64,000 nucleotides of DNA from Congeria kusceri (lineage: Eukaryota; Mollusca; Bivalvia; Myida; Dreissenidae), in NCBI GenBank assembly GCA_027627225.1, contig CM051034.1, forward strand, positions 15,980,980-16,044,979, read 5' to 3'. The position numbers and the translations under genes were made by a program. The notes beneath the pieces were generated by a model, which was given only the letters and a program-made list of their open reading frames with translations, did not search any database and was not told where the DNA came from. Each line of letters begins with the position of its first letter. Position 1 is the first letter of the stretch. Shown in pieces: positions 41,401 through 56,400 of the stretch.

Positions 41401-44400
41401 AAACCAGAAATGTGCATGTGAAGCCGCCAGTTTCCATGACTCCCAGGCCGACAAATGTGTTCAAAGTATGCATGAATTCTCAAAGGCCCCTTAACTCACA
41501 CCATGTAACAAAATACTAATGTACGATGTGCTAGTTTCTCTTTCTTTCATGAAACCTTTAAAGTTACATTTTTCCTTAAAACTTGACTAAATCTTGGGCT
41601 GCAATGACTATTACAGATAATAAAAACCTGATTTTGTAAAAAAATAATTCTTAAAATTGTTTCTCCCCCCAGAATATGCCAATGGTGAGGCATGCAGCAG
41701 TGTAGACCAGTGTTTGGCATCAAACGCTGTGTGTGAGGACGACGGAAACAACAAGAAGACCTGTCACTGCAGCAACACGGATTTCCTGTTTGGAACTGCT
41801 TGCGTTGCAAGTAAGAGATATATAATTTTATATGCATATAAAGTCAAAACACATCTTTTTAACCAAATTTTTCGAAGAAAAATTTCGGTTATTAGATTGG
41901 GGTATGTCTTTGGGCGGGCGGGTGGTCGGGCGGTGTGGCGGCGTCAATTTATAAATTCCGCTCTCTAACTCGAGAATGGATTGAGGTATTTTAATGAAAC
42001 TTCATACATAGATACCTTATATCGAGACCGCGCTTGGGATTGCATATGGGGTGGGTGGAGTCAAGGTCACCATTACTAACAGTAGAAAAGCGGTTTCCGC
42101 TCAATAACTTAAGAAGGCATCGAGATATTTTAAAGAAACTTCATACATAGATACTTTATATTGAGACCTCGCTTGGGACTGCATATGGGGTGGGTGGGGT
42201 CAAGGTCAATGTTACTAAAAATACAAAAACGGTTTCTGTTCAATAATTTGAGTACGCATTGGGATATTTTAATGAAACTTCATTCATAGATACCTTGTAA
42301 CGAGACCTCGCCAAGGAATGCATATGGCACCCAGATCTTTCTTTCTTGATTGTGCTGACATTTATGCATTTCGTTTGAAAATGTTTGTTTTCTCGGAATT
42401 TCCACGTTTCTTTTTTTATTTTTTGTAAACAACTCACATTCATTATATATATGAAATAAAACAAACACTTTAAATGGACCAGCCTTATTAAAGTTTTGCA
42501 TATTATTAGTACACCTTGTTTCTATAATGTCTACGTTATATATTTGTATATAAAATTTGCATCTGTATTTGTTGATTTTTATTTTCTCAACATATCATGT
42601 GTACATTTTAGAGAAAGCCCATGGAAGTGCTTGTACTGTTGACACAGAATGTCTGACCACTGGAGCTAAGTGCCTCAACCTGAAATGTGGATGTGAAGCC
42701 GCCAGTTTCCATGACTCCCAGGCCAACAAATGTGAACCAAGTAAGTGAATGCATTCTCATTTAATTAAGTGCTAATTTTCGGAACTTCAGGAATCGATGT
42801 AGGATTTCAATTGTATTCAAATGCGTTCAAAATTGTTATGACATTGTTAAACACAATTGGTGATTAGTGATACTGGTAGTGTAAAAAATATGTTTATTTT
42901 CTTAAAATCAGTGCTATATCAAGTACTGGGTCTACCCAAAAAACAGTTGAGTGACTTGATTTAGCCCAAGACTTTTAATACAATGAAGAAATTGTATGCA
43001 AATAGTCACCACATTATCCACTGGCAATCCATCACTGCAAATTTTGTTATGACAATCACAAATGACTTAAAGACAAAAAACAAGTATCTCTAGTTCATAA
43101 ATATAGCCATATACATGGTTTTGGTTAAATCACTCGATAAAGTATGTTACTGTAAAGATTATTTGCGCCCATGGAAGTTTGGACTTAAGCTTCCAACATT
43201 GCTATAAAAGGTTGTACATCCATTTAAATTATATACCACGCTAATTTAAACAGAATTTGCTAATGGAGAGACATGCAGCAGTGCGGACCAGTGTTCAGTG
43301 ACTGGGGCTGTCTGTGAGGTGGGGACAGGAAGTGGGAAAATCTGTCGGTGTTCTGACACAAACTACCTTTCGGGAACTTCCTGCGCTGCTAGTATGTATA
43401 ATTACCTGATCACCTATATAAATGCTTTATCGTCATTTTTCACTATTTCATTATTGATACGACTGTTCCCGGTAGATAGGAACTGTTACCAGGAAATAGT
43501 TTTGACTGTTTTCGGAATGCGTCTGTGTTTACCCACAAATTATTTTATAGACAAAACAAATGTACTCTCTGCAATTTTCTGTCGCTGTTCGTGAACAATG
43601 GAAAATACAGAACTTTCCGATACAGTGTACAGTTACGACCATCTACTGGAATTGACGAACATTAAAAAAAACAAATCACAAATGACATTTTACGTCATGT
43701 AAACAATGATTTTAGCGAAATGAATTGTGTAATGATGATGTCATTATATGTGTCATTTACGACCATGTCAAAACATTATCTTCAAGTGGTTATGTGATGG
43801 AGTGTTCGGTGGATGTTATTGTGTAATGTTTTTGTGTGTTGGGTTAAATAAGAAATCACCATCGCTGTATGTTAATCTCTTTTGCCTTTTATTTAACGAG
43901 GGTGAATTTGAATAATAATTGTCGATTGTGATGAAACAGCAGTAAACTTTTGTGGTTTGTTTGTTTCTGGATATGTTGAAATTTCCTGAAGAAATGCTGT
44001 AGGCCACCAGATTTTCTGAACTGTCCTTTAAACATTAACTTCTTGATAGATGTTTCGCCATATATTTACACAAAAGTTCAAGTCATAGAATAAATCCATT
44101 CGTCCATTTTCTAGATCTAGTTCTACTAAACTTCAGCTGGTCCAGTTACATAAAAATATTATGTCATAAAACATTATTATGTGATTGACAATTTAATATG
44201 ATGCACATTGAAAAATATTAATGATATTTTAAATCTCTTTTGAATGCTTGTATTTGTGCTCTTTTGTTTCTTGACTATTGGACCATCTTGAGTTCAGTAA
44301 CTTTAATAAAAAAACATCAGTTAATGAAAGTGTTCACATGGGTGTTTGGGAACAGTCAAAACTGTTGGCCGTTGGTGTCGGGATGGCAATTTGAACTATT

Positions 44401-47400
44401 TTCCTCTGCCCAGAACTCTCGGGAAACAGTTCAAACAGTCAACCATCCACCTTGGGCCTACAGTTTTGACTGTTCCCTAAACACCCATGTGATAACTGTA
44501 GACTATTCATGGTGTAAATAATTTAGCTAACAACAGCAAATATTATGTTGTTATTAACAGCAGTAAGCATTATCAGAATAAATTCAAAAAAATAACATTA
44601 AAAATAACAACATCAGGTATCTTATGATGGATCAAATGACAGGATTTAATGACAATATGTTTACTATTACCATTGATAATTTCAGATCGAGATGTCTTGT
44701 ATGAACATCTGTATTAAGTGTTTGTCGTAGATTATATTGAATAGGCATTGTTATGAATCAGTTAAAGTGGTATGGTTTATTACATTCGTTTTATGCAGGT
44801 ATCTAAACTGATTTTGAAATGACCCCTTTCTAAGTGCATTTAACATGTCAAACAATTGCAGCATATGCATCCGAGACACATATAAATCATATAAATTTTT
44901 CAGTTAATAACAGTTAGACGTTTTAGGCCCACTCTTGATCTTGTTTATTGCACCAACAGAAATTGACCTCGGTGCGTCCTGTGATGCCACCCTCTCTGTG
45001 TCACAATGCCTATACAAGGACGCAGTGTGTGTGGGATCACCGTCGGTCTGCATGTGCCCAGACAGTAAATATGCTGACATTGCTACCAAACAGTGTCTTC
45101 CAAGTGAGTAATCTGTTTTATTTGTTGTTTTAAAGCATAAATCGATGCACCAGTGTTTGTTGATTTATGATGATATATGAATCATCTTTTTTGCCGTTTG
45201 AATGTTTTGGATCCATAAACAGTACAAGAGCTGTCAAAAGCTTATTGTTTGTTTGCTCAATTTATATTGAAATGTTAACAGATACCTATTACCAAAAATA
45301 ATGTTTAGAGCTTGAACTTTTATAAAGTTACTTACTATCCAAACATATATGCAATTGCACTGTAACTAATTGAGGATTTGTATTGATTTAAGTAATCTTA
45401 ATTTCAGAGAAAGCCTACGACAGTGCCTGTACTGCTAACCTGGAATGCAGGACCACCGGAGCAAAGTGCCTCAACCAGAAATGTGGATGTGAAGCCGCCA
45501 GTTTCCATGACTCCCAGGCCGACAAATGTGAACCAAGTATGCATGAATTTGCAAAGAGCTCATCACTCACATCCATACAAGATGAAGCTTTTTTTCTTTA
45601 AATAGCTGTACCAGTGTCTTTCTTTTGAAAAGTACATTTTCCTACAAACGTACAAAAAAATTGGACTGTAAAGTTTAATACAAATCGAAGGTTGAATGTG
45701 AAACTGGTGCATGTGCTTCACATTTCTATATCAGATACACTAGTTTTGCATTAAACCCTCAAAATAATAAAAAACGTGATTACCAAACAAAAATTGTGTT
45801 GATTTTTTGTTTCAATTTATACACCTGTTTCCCCAGAATATGCTAATGGTGATGCATGCAGCAATGCAGACCAGTGTTTGGCATCAGACGCTGTGTGCGA
45901 GGTCGATGGAAACAACAAGAAGACTTGTCATTGCAGCGACACAGATTACCTGTTGGAAACTGCTTGCGTTGCAAGTAAGTCACAGTTTGTGAGACAGCTA
46001 CATAGTTTGTCTCGTCTTGTCATTACCAAAGCGTATGAATATGCTAGTACTTTATTAACCACTCTTTGTTGTTTTTTCTGTGTATTTGGGCAGTATTTAT
46101 GTAAATGTTATTGCCTTTAAGTCGCAGTTGTTTAATGGATATGAAGTTGGAGTTTGTCGGAATAGGAAATTGTGAATTTGATCCTCGCCCAAAACGTGAT
46201 CAACAAGAGGTCTGTGCTCTATGAAATATTTTAGCTGAATTTGATTGCATATCTATATAAACTCAAGCCTGCAGGCCAGTCTTCCCATATACAGTGTATG
46301 CATTGTGATATCAAGTATTTTCTTATTCCACCAACAGAAATTAACATCAGTGCACCATGTAATGCCAGCCTGTTTACGTCACAATGTCTGTACAATGATG
46401 CAGTGTGTATGGGATCATCACCGGTCTGTGCATGTCCTGATAGCAGATATGCTGACATAACCACCAAACAATGTCTTCCAAGTAAGTAATTGTCTCTTTG
46501 AGCATCATTTTGTATACAATTTCTACTTATGCGTAAAAAAAAAATATGTTTGTTTCAGGTAACCCGACGTACCCTAAAAAAATGACATTTTATTGGGTTT
46601 GTCAGATTAATTTTTGTTTTATTTACCTTTTTCAATAATTAAATATGTTTTGGATAAATAAGTGTTTTGTTTTGATAGTATCCACTTATAAACAATGTTT
46701 AAGGGTATTACTGATATGTTTTGAATATTTATTCAGTTTTAGAATCTTCAAGTTGACCATTTACCAAAAATAAAATATAAAAATTGTTGGGATTAGATTT
46801 TATTCAGTTATGGGTGTAATTGAAAATATTCACAATGTCTTTAATTTGAAATATTCAGTCACATATATCGAGAGTAACTGGTTCATGATGTAATAACAAA
46901 TAGTTTGTTTGTGTTCCAGAACAAGTGTTTGAAACATCTAACAGTGACCCATATTTGTTCTATAGCAAACAACAAACCTACAGCAATAAAGCTGGAGTTT
47001 TATATTTACAATAATCATTATTTCAGAACCAGGACCAGGTCAGGCCTGTTCGGACTCAAAGCCCTGTCTCTATGCCAACTCTGTCTGCTCAGGCACCTGC
47101 CAGTGTTCAGGCAGCATGTTCCAGGATGATGCAACGAAATCATGCAAAGATAGTGAGAACAGAATGCTTTTAAAAAATTTCATGAAATTGTTACATGTGT
47201 GAAAACGCAGAAATGGTCTGTTTGTTTCTCTTAACGCATTGATATGCATTTAATCCATTTTACTGAATGTATTTTTTTTTTAACCCATAGTTGTCAAAGT
47301 GTGACAAGAATGATTGAATGTCGTAAGTTTAGATGGAAATATAATACTTTGACAGTATTGTTTACCTGTAATTAATTAATGTATAATTATTTTTTTTATT

Positions 47401-50400
47401 CCATATGAGACCTTTTGAGTAACAATGGACAAATTGTTGGGATAAGATTTTATTCAGTTATGGGTGTAATTGAAAATACTCACAATGTCTTTAATTTGAA
47501 ATATTCAATCACATATATCAAATATGTGTTTGTATGTATTGCTAGCTTTTCTGTGCTGCTTATAAATCAAAATCATAATTATCGAATGGTTGTGTTTTTC
47601 AACTGCAGAGATACAGAATGGTGCTGCATGTACCGCGGCCTACCAGTGTGCAGTGACAGGTGCCAGCTGTATGTCCGAGACCCAGGGTGGAAGTAAAGTG
47701 TGTATGTGTACCAGCACACAGTTCCTAGATACCATTGGCAACCGATGTGCAGACAGTATGTTGACCAGACATCAGTGTCTTATTCCGTATTAAATATTGA
47801 ATAAAAATCAGTATACAAAACATGATTTAATATTTATTTGTAGAAAAAAAGTCTACAGAGAGTTGCTGTCTTGCTGCACATGAATGTGAAAACAATGAAA
47901 TCATAAATCATTAATGATGCTGTTACTGTATATGGCATTTTCTTCGAATCTATATATGTGGAAAATATGTATTTAACTACAAACTTTAATACCGGTAATT
48001 TTATTTTCCAACAATATAATTTATGCTGTACTTTTATCAGTTTTATTTTTCCACAAAAATTTGACTGCATCTAAACTTCAGTGTGTATGTTTGTTTATTT
48101 ATATCAGAGACCAGCGATGGCGCCTGCCAGTCAGATGGGGATTGTTTGTACACTGGCGCCATCTGTGTGTCCAATCAGTGCACATGTCCATCTTCTAAGT
48201 ACCCGAATGCAACTGCCTCTGAATGCCAGAACAGTATGAATTTCAGTTTAATAAAACAGATTAATAATTTTTCTGTTATCTAAGTCAACATTGATTTTAC
48301 ACAAAATATGAACAAAAACTGTATTAGAAAATCTTATAATTGTTGAAATTTTAAGGTCCCAACATTTATTGGAACATAACTTGTTGAATTCTTGTCAAGA
48401 AATATTCTGTTAACAATGGCTGTTGATTATTTGGAGATTATTGTGTTCTTTATTTTAAGGAAATCCATATTTTACAATACAATTGTGAACAGTTTTTAGT
48501 ATGGTTATACTACATGCATTGGTTGTCAGGCCTAAAACAAATTTCTTTGTTTCGCGCAACCCGACGCAAACCTAGCGAAATCCCCCAACCTTTACGTTTT
48601 TAGCGACGAACGTTTTTCGTGAAATCCGTAGTTGTCAGATTTGAGATAATTTTCAATGTATTTTTTACCATAATGTGTCTTTAAAAAAAAAAGGTAAAAG
48701 AAACCCAACTCAAACCCAACCCTACCTAACTTTTTGGGAGACCGTTTCCCAAAACACACAATTTATTTTTTTCGGCCTCATTATGCAAGTTTTTTTACCC
48801 TTGTTTCATCAGAGGTGAACAACGGGGAGTCCTGTGTGGACTCAAAGCAGTGTGCAGTCCAGGGTGCTGTATGTAACAACGGCGTGTGCAGCTGTGAAGC
48901 TACAGCATACCTGGAGGGGTCAACTTGCCTGCCTAGTGAGTGGTTGCCTTGTATATTTGACTCCCTATTCAATTATACTTGAACATTTGTTTCCGTTAAA
49001 GAAGCTTTTCCAGGCTTTGCAAATGTTACAGTTTGGAATGAAAGGGAACAAGAACTTCCAATTGAATGGAATATTATAGTGCAATGGGACATTTTACTTT
49101 ATCGTAATTACATAACAGTCCTCTGTCAAAAAGCCTTACAGGTGTAACAGTTAGTTGATATTTATAAATTTCAATATATTTATTTTTGAAATAACTGTAG
49201 TTACAAACTTGAAATGTCAGTAAACCTATTACAGAGAAAGCAAACGGGGAGCAATGCTTACAGACCGTGCAGTGCCTGTTCACTGCTGCTGTATGCCTCG
49301 ACAAGGCCGGAACAAAGACGTGTGCATGTCCAGACAACAAATATCTGCTGGCTAACGGCCAACAGTGCCTCAGCAGTAAGTGTCGGGGACATATCACTTT
49401 CATATAGCTTTTAATTAATTGAAAATAATGTTGTGAATTTCAAAGTGTCAGACTGTTATAGTTATTGTGTGATGTTTTGTTAATATTGTTTGCTTAAAAA
49501 TATGCATTTTCTAACATTGATAAATTAATACAATGCAAATATTTTAAGATACTAATGTGATAAGTCTTTCATCTAATGAACAGTGTATGGTTAATAAAGC
49601 ATACAATGATCAGTTCTTAATCATCGGTGATTTGTTTTGTTCACAGAGAAATCATATGGGGCAGCCTGTCAAGATGTCAGTGAGTGTTTGACAGTCGGAG
49701 CAGAGTGTAGGGTAACCTGCTCATGCCCATCCCTGTTTTACCATGATGCTAATACTGACCGCTGTGTTGCAAGTATGTGTTATATTTTTAGTTGATATGT
49801 GTTAGGTTAGAAACCAGTAAATCAAATTCCCATAGGGCCCCATTGTAAAATAGCAAAATCTCCTGGCATCTTTTGCCACTTTCTTTTGATTCAGATGTTC
49901 TAAGTCTGTTCTCTTTGGAAAGATGTTTCTCTCTGCTTACAAAATTTAAAATAAAAAAGATATGTTATGCTTCTTCTAAGAAAATGCATCTTCACTTGAT
50001 TATATGATTATAGTCATCCATAGGAAACTTTTTGACAAAAGCACATGTTGTCTATACATAAACTGCTGAACCTTCAAATTTCAAGTAATTCGGTGTCGAT
50101 ACAAATCAAAATGCACAGGAGTGATGTCGCTTTCAGGAAATAACCATTTAAATCAGTATCCTTTATGTAAAATGTGTCTTTAAACAGAAGAAAAAAACAA
50201 CTATTTAATATAGTCTGCCTTTGCGTGGATCACTGGGGAATTCCCAACTATGTTCTGGAATCTAACCTGTTAACTATATTCAAATCGTTTCTCATATCAT
50301 GCCTTACAGCATAACCTAACGATAATAAACTTAGACAACTTTTAGAAGTGCTATGGAAGATAGCCTAAAATATTAAGCATTAGACTTAACATATGTTCGT

Positions 50401-53400
50401 TGCAAGAATGATAATATCTTCATTTAGTTAGTCATGGTTTTGAAGAAATTAACATGATATTGCCATATACATTCTGAAGATATGGTGTCTTCTTTCTCTA
50501 GAAATCGACTACAACCAGACTGGTTGCATAGAAGCAGTCCAGTGTAAAACACAGAAAGCAGGCTGTGTGGACGGAATGTGTGTGTGCTTGGCTACACACT
50601 ACTATGCAAACGATGTATGCCAGACAAGTAAGTGCTTCAAAAAAAGACTTAGAACTAAGTTTGTTGGGGGCTGATGGTACCGGTAACTGGACTTATTAAT
50701 TCAATACAGAACCGTCTTTACCTTTAATCTTTGTTTATAAGTTTCATTTAATCATTGGTTGCATCTATTAAGCATATTTAAAATATTATTTTCTAATAAA
50801 GTAATGCTTATGAATTGGACTGTGGTTAAAAACATAGCATATTCCCAACTTACATTATCATTATTTTCATATTACAAAACAACAACATTCCAAATAATCA
50901 CATTCCAGTATACCTATGTAATCATGTTGAATGAAAAAATTTGTAGAATTGCACATATGTGGCGCGTCGTGGGAAAACCAGTCTTAATGCATGTGCGTAA
51001 AGTGTCGTCCCGGATTAGCCTGTGCAGTCCGCACAGGCTAATCCAGGACGTCACTTTCCGCTTTAATGGTATTTTCTGTTTCAAGGAAGTTTCTTCTAAA
51101 CATAAATCCACTGTCGGCGGAAAGTGCTGTCCCGGATTAGCCTTTGCAGACTGCACACGCTAATCCGGGACGACACTTTACGCACATGCATTAAGTCCGG
51201 TTTTCCCACGACGCTCCACATATGTTTTTGCTGTTAGATCAGGAGTTCCCATTTAATCAATAATCGGTGATGTTTATTTGTTGCAGAAAAGAAAGATGGG
51301 GAGCCATGTACGGACGTAAGCCAGTGTGCTCGGACTGGTTCAGTGTGTGATGTGATTTGCAAGTGTCCTGACCCCAAGTACCTTGATGACTCGACCAGTC
51401 CGGCCTCATGTGCCGACAGTACGTAGAACTTCTGTAGTTGCAGATGGCTGCGTAGAAATGCTGTCACAAAGAATGGAAACAAGCAAACATACAGTCTCTG
51501 AGTGTAACTTGATAGACCTTCTGTTGTTGCAGACAGCAGAGCAGAATGGCTGTCACAAAAACAAACAAAAACAAAGTTGTGGTTATATCAATACAATAGA
51601 CATTGATACTTGCTGCTGTTGAACATCGTAATTATTTATGAGTAATTATTAATACAGTTGCTAAATCTTGCAATGTTGTATTTGCCCAAAGTTTGGTCCA
51701 AAAGGTTCAACAAGTATCAGATTTGCTGCAAATCATTAAGCAATCACTTATATGACTGATTTTCAAATCTTAACTATACTGATATGACAGCAATCACTTG
51801 CGGAGTTGCTATATAAAATATATTTTTGCACTTGAATTTCAGAGCTAGCCTATGGGTCCGTATGTGCTGTTGATGGTCAGTGTAGGACAGGAGGATCCTT
51901 GTGCATGTTGCAAGCCAACAGCACGAGCAAGTGTGGATGCACCGATAATTTCTACCACAGCACCACTGATGACTCCTGCAAACTGAGTAAGCCCTTGTGA
52001 TTGATAGTCGGGGCTAAAATTAAGCAGTTGCAAACTTGCAAAATGCAAGTAAAACATTAGTTTTGCAAGTTACGTTACATGCAAAAAATTGTGAGCGGAA
52101 AATATCTGTTTGCATTGATGTTTTTTTTAAATCCAAAAATATTTTGTCGATCTTTTTTCGAAACTGAACAACAAAACAGAAATTATTAATTACACAGATA
52201 TTGACTGCCATATTTTTTAACCGGATATTTACCGGTAGTCGCTTTTACTATAGAAATTATGAGAAGAAAATAATGTTACCCATTAAAGTTTTAGGCGACT
52301 CCAAATGTTTGCTAGTTGTAAAAATGGTTAATTCGATTCCCGAAAATAGTGTTTTGTTGGGGTCTCCTTCAGCTATGATTTTCACATCATTTCACATGAT
52401 TTTCTTGAAATGCTTGAATACTTTTATGCTTTAATATTTTCTCTCTTTTCTTTTTAACACAGTTTTTAGAGATGCTAGTTTGTGACAAAGATATTTATTC
52501 AGAAATTTTTATGTTGTGTAAAATGGGTTTTAGTGTTAACGTACTTTTGCAAAAGTAATAGTCTTTGTCATAGTAAGATGTGCATGAATGCCATAGAAAG
52601 TTTGTATTTTGCAGCTTTACGAATAATTAAAAGAGGTTAATTTACTGTTACACAAAGAAATATTTGAAGTTGATTTTTGTATAGAAAAAGAAAGAAAATA
52701 CCAGGAAATATGTGAGTGATAATACAATTGAGCTCATGTTTACTCCACATTTGATGGAAAGCATGCATTCATCCCTTTTTTTGTGTTTACAGAGATTCGT
52801 TATGGTCAAGTGTGTTTGCACACGTCCGATTGCATGACGCCAGATGCTGAATGCTTGGGCACAGGCTCCAATACTTGTGTATGCCCTGGGACAAAGTATC
52901 TGGATGACATTAATTGCAAACCACGTAAGTGTGGTATTCATTTTTTTTTAGCTGAGAGTAAAGTTGTGTACCTTCATGTAACTGCAAACTCTTGTGTTTG
53001 CCCTTATTGGATATAAAATGTGTATTTTTCCAGATTTTTTTTTTCACAGTTGTAAGTACAGCTATAAGAATTTACCAGCATCTTTATGAGTCTTTTTTTT
53101 TAATTATTACTTGATTACGAGTTTACTCATAGTTTACAAAAACTGTTTTTCATAAAGTTTACAACACACTCAGATTGTTGTTTTTGTGTGTGTACGTTTT
53201 CCACTCTTAGCCCTTCCACCAAAATTGTCAACTGTCCAAATGTTTGATTGGTCTCCTATTTCCACTATAAAAACATCACAACAGATAGTCTGTCTTATTG
53301 GTATGTCTGATAGGTCAATGCTTTGGACAGCACGCATCCACATACAATTATAAATGAATAATTATACTAATAATGAAATCACTCGTATATATATTTATAT

Positions 53401-56400
53401 AGCACATGGCACTTAAAGGCACAATTTGAAGTTTATGTCACCAGAGATGTATCAGTACAGTGATACACGATAAATCCATCTTAACGCTTTATTTTTCGCT
53501 AAACAAAATTAATATCAATATAAATGGTTTATCAGCTAATGGTATTGAAGCATATACACCGGTTAATAAGTTGACTGAGCATTGTTGATTGCAGGGAAGC
53601 AGAATGGTGCGGTATGTCTGGACGTAGAGGAGTGTGCAGTGACAGGGGCCATATGTATTGACACATGCCGTTGCCCTGACAACCACTTCCTGCAAGGAAC
53701 CACCTGCACACCAAGTACGGAGAAGTTTTATTAAAGTGTGGTTTTGTTTGGCTTTCTCTCTGGTTTGGGAAACATATTGAGCAGTATTTAATTGTTGTTA
53801 CTGGAGACCACATTTTGTAATATGTGGAATGACAAGTATTTTGAGATATAACTTTGTATGGGTGATTTAATTTAGACATTCGTAATGAAATCTGCTGAAT
53901 GTTTTTCATTTCAAAATAAATTTTAATCCTAGAGACAATATTACTGATGTAACAATGTTTTCCACTACATGATTATGTTAATTGTTCATGTAGGGAAAGA
54001 TCTAGAGCTAGCATGGTGCTGCACCCTGCTCCTTTTTGATCCCCCCCTGCTGCCCCTTTGGGCCTGCCAACACAAAATTGTTGAATATCTTTTGAAATTC
54101 TTTATATTTTGCAAATATTCACTGTCAAATGACTATACTGTTTTTAAAAACCTCAATTATAAGCATTAGACTGATAAAAACCCTGGATTTAGAAAATTAC
54201 TAGAAAATGTCAAAGAACTGGTCCGCCTTTCCACCCTGCTCCTTATTTAGCAGCCACCCTGTACCTTTTTTGATCCTAGATCTTTAACTAGTTCATGCAT
54301 AGTTCAAAGTTTACAATTTTCTTTGTCTATATTTTTCTTGTCCATATTTACAATATTTTTTTGATTGGAGGAGAGAACACTAGCTGACTTAGTCACAACT
54401 TTATTGCAGAAGTGGCCAACGGTCAGTTGTGCGGGGATGTGAGCCATTGTCTGGTATCTGGCGCTGAGTGCACCAACAGCCTGTGTCAGTGCCCAGCAAA
54501 CAAGTACCTAGCTGGAAATATCTGCAGTCCACGTATGTATTGCATTTTCCCCCATAGTCACTTGTTGAGAAATTCTTATGCTTGCTGCACATAGCAAGTT
54601 GTATTTTTACAAATAAAGTTCTGCAGTTCATGTATGTATTGCATTTATTCCCTTATCAGAAACCTGTCAGACAAGATCTATTTTTTGGTACCTTAAACCA
54701 TCTAATAGTTGAAAAAATGTGGTGACTCTGTGATTTTGTGTACTTTATTTTTCTCAGTGATGGTTATGAGATTGTCATGGTAACTCTTGAATACAGTGCA
54801 ATAATTTATTTCCATTGTTTTATACAGAGATAGGTTTTTCATGCATATATGTATCTTCACAATAATCTGTTGTTCAACTTCATCTACATGAAATTGATAA
54901 TTTAGAAATTGGAATAAAACTGTAATTGGAAATTTAATGTGACGTTTGCAAGATTATAATATAAGAAGCTTTCTTTTGCTTTAGGCCCTAAGAATTGTGT
55001 AGTTTGTTTAAAAAGCTTTTTTTTTTGTTGTCACTATAATAGTGACGACAAAAAACAAACAAACTACAAAATTCTTAGGGTTGTTTGTTTATTTACTTTT
55101 CTTTTGCTTTTGGTCCTCAGTATTATGTAGTTTGATTAAGAAGCTTTTTTGGTTACTACATATTTCTGAGGACCTATAGCAAAGGAAATTTTTTATTTCA
55201 GATAAAAGTTTCAATAGCAAATTTAGCCTTCTTTCATTGTTTTCAGTGAAGAGCTATGGTGACTACTGTGACAGTTCAGGGCAATGTGAAACGGGGGCAT
55301 GTTTTGGATACAAATGTTCCTGCCATCAGGGGCAGTACTACTCCATGTCACTGGCGGCCTGCCAGACAAGTATGTGTCCTGGGGGAAGTATTCATAAAGA
55401 TACCAGGAGAATGTTAACTTAAATTGTACTTAGTGAAACTTTAAGATCCATTGTTCTGTGTAAAATGCAATGATTAGGTTCACGAAAGTATCAACTAAGA
55501 GACACTTGTCCACTCTTCACTTGGTTAACTAATATTGTAAAATGACCTATACATGAAAATGATATAAACATTTCATGAAAAAACAAAAACAACACAATGC
55601 GTAAGTAAGTTGTTACTAAGTATTGTGCTTTATATGGGCCTTGAGGTATGTTTATATACATAGATTGCAAAACACACACTGCATGTGTACTGAACTACTG
55701 ATAAAATATAAGAAACAAAAATGTGTCCAGATGCAAATTAATGGGATGACCATTAGGTTACCATAGCAAATGGGGATAATCGACTATCGGGCCAGAATTC
55801 AAATTGCTTCTTGTAGAGCTGGCTTATGGTGCGGCATGCAAGAATGAGGTAGGAGAGTGTGCTACGTCAAATGCAGAGTGTATTACTGGCATATGTGGAT
55901 GTAGTACCAATAGATACATCTCTACTGATCAACTATACTGCTATGAAAGTAAGTACTGTATATTTACAGATAGTTGGAACAATGGTGATAAACAATACTC
56001 AGGGTGTATTCTAACATTATACTTGCTAATTTTTCTATAGACAAAGAACAAAATTATCTTTGTTAAACTACTCAATAAACAACGCCAGAAGAAGTTCCGA
56101 TTCTGAGCGGAGCATAGTAAAAAGTAGTTCCAATTACAATTGCAAAAATGTATGTCAAATCATGTTAGAATCAAAATAATTGTCACATTATCATTGGCAT
56201 CAGCCAATAAACAACTCTTTGTCATTCTGATGCTCGGCTATTAAACAACTCGTGCTAATGCCGTGGTGGTTTAATTCCTAGGCATCAGAACTCCAAATTG
56301 TTTTTTATTGGCTGATAAACAACCATCATTAGAAAATTATTTCTTAAATATATCGTAATCAAATCTACCAAAATCAGTGCTTGACAGTACTTAGTGCTTT

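Larger units (their letters stand above)
39061..51114 (+). repeat. 13 kb coding tandem unit, copy 4 (diverged, lacks junction segment)
   Basis: It is collinear with copies 1-3 but carries scattered substitutions and small indels from about 39118 onward, and a ~76 bp inverted segment at 42916-42991. Homology to the other copies stops at about 51114, inside a palindromic mobile element that is complete only here. All 15 exons stay open, with conserved splice sites and all cysteines kept, so this copy appears functional. Confidence 0.93.

Noticed and set aside
50759..51163. Open frame of 134 residues after exon 4o
   Set aside because: It is intron sequence running into the palindromic element; homologous sequence in copies 1-3 has stops.
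52648..52941. Minus-strand open frame of 97 residues
   Set aside because: Antisense shadow of exon r.
53532..53909. Minus-strand open frame of 125 residues
   Set aside because: It is antisense to exon s and its introns; the plus-strand module with GT-AG borders explains the coding signal.
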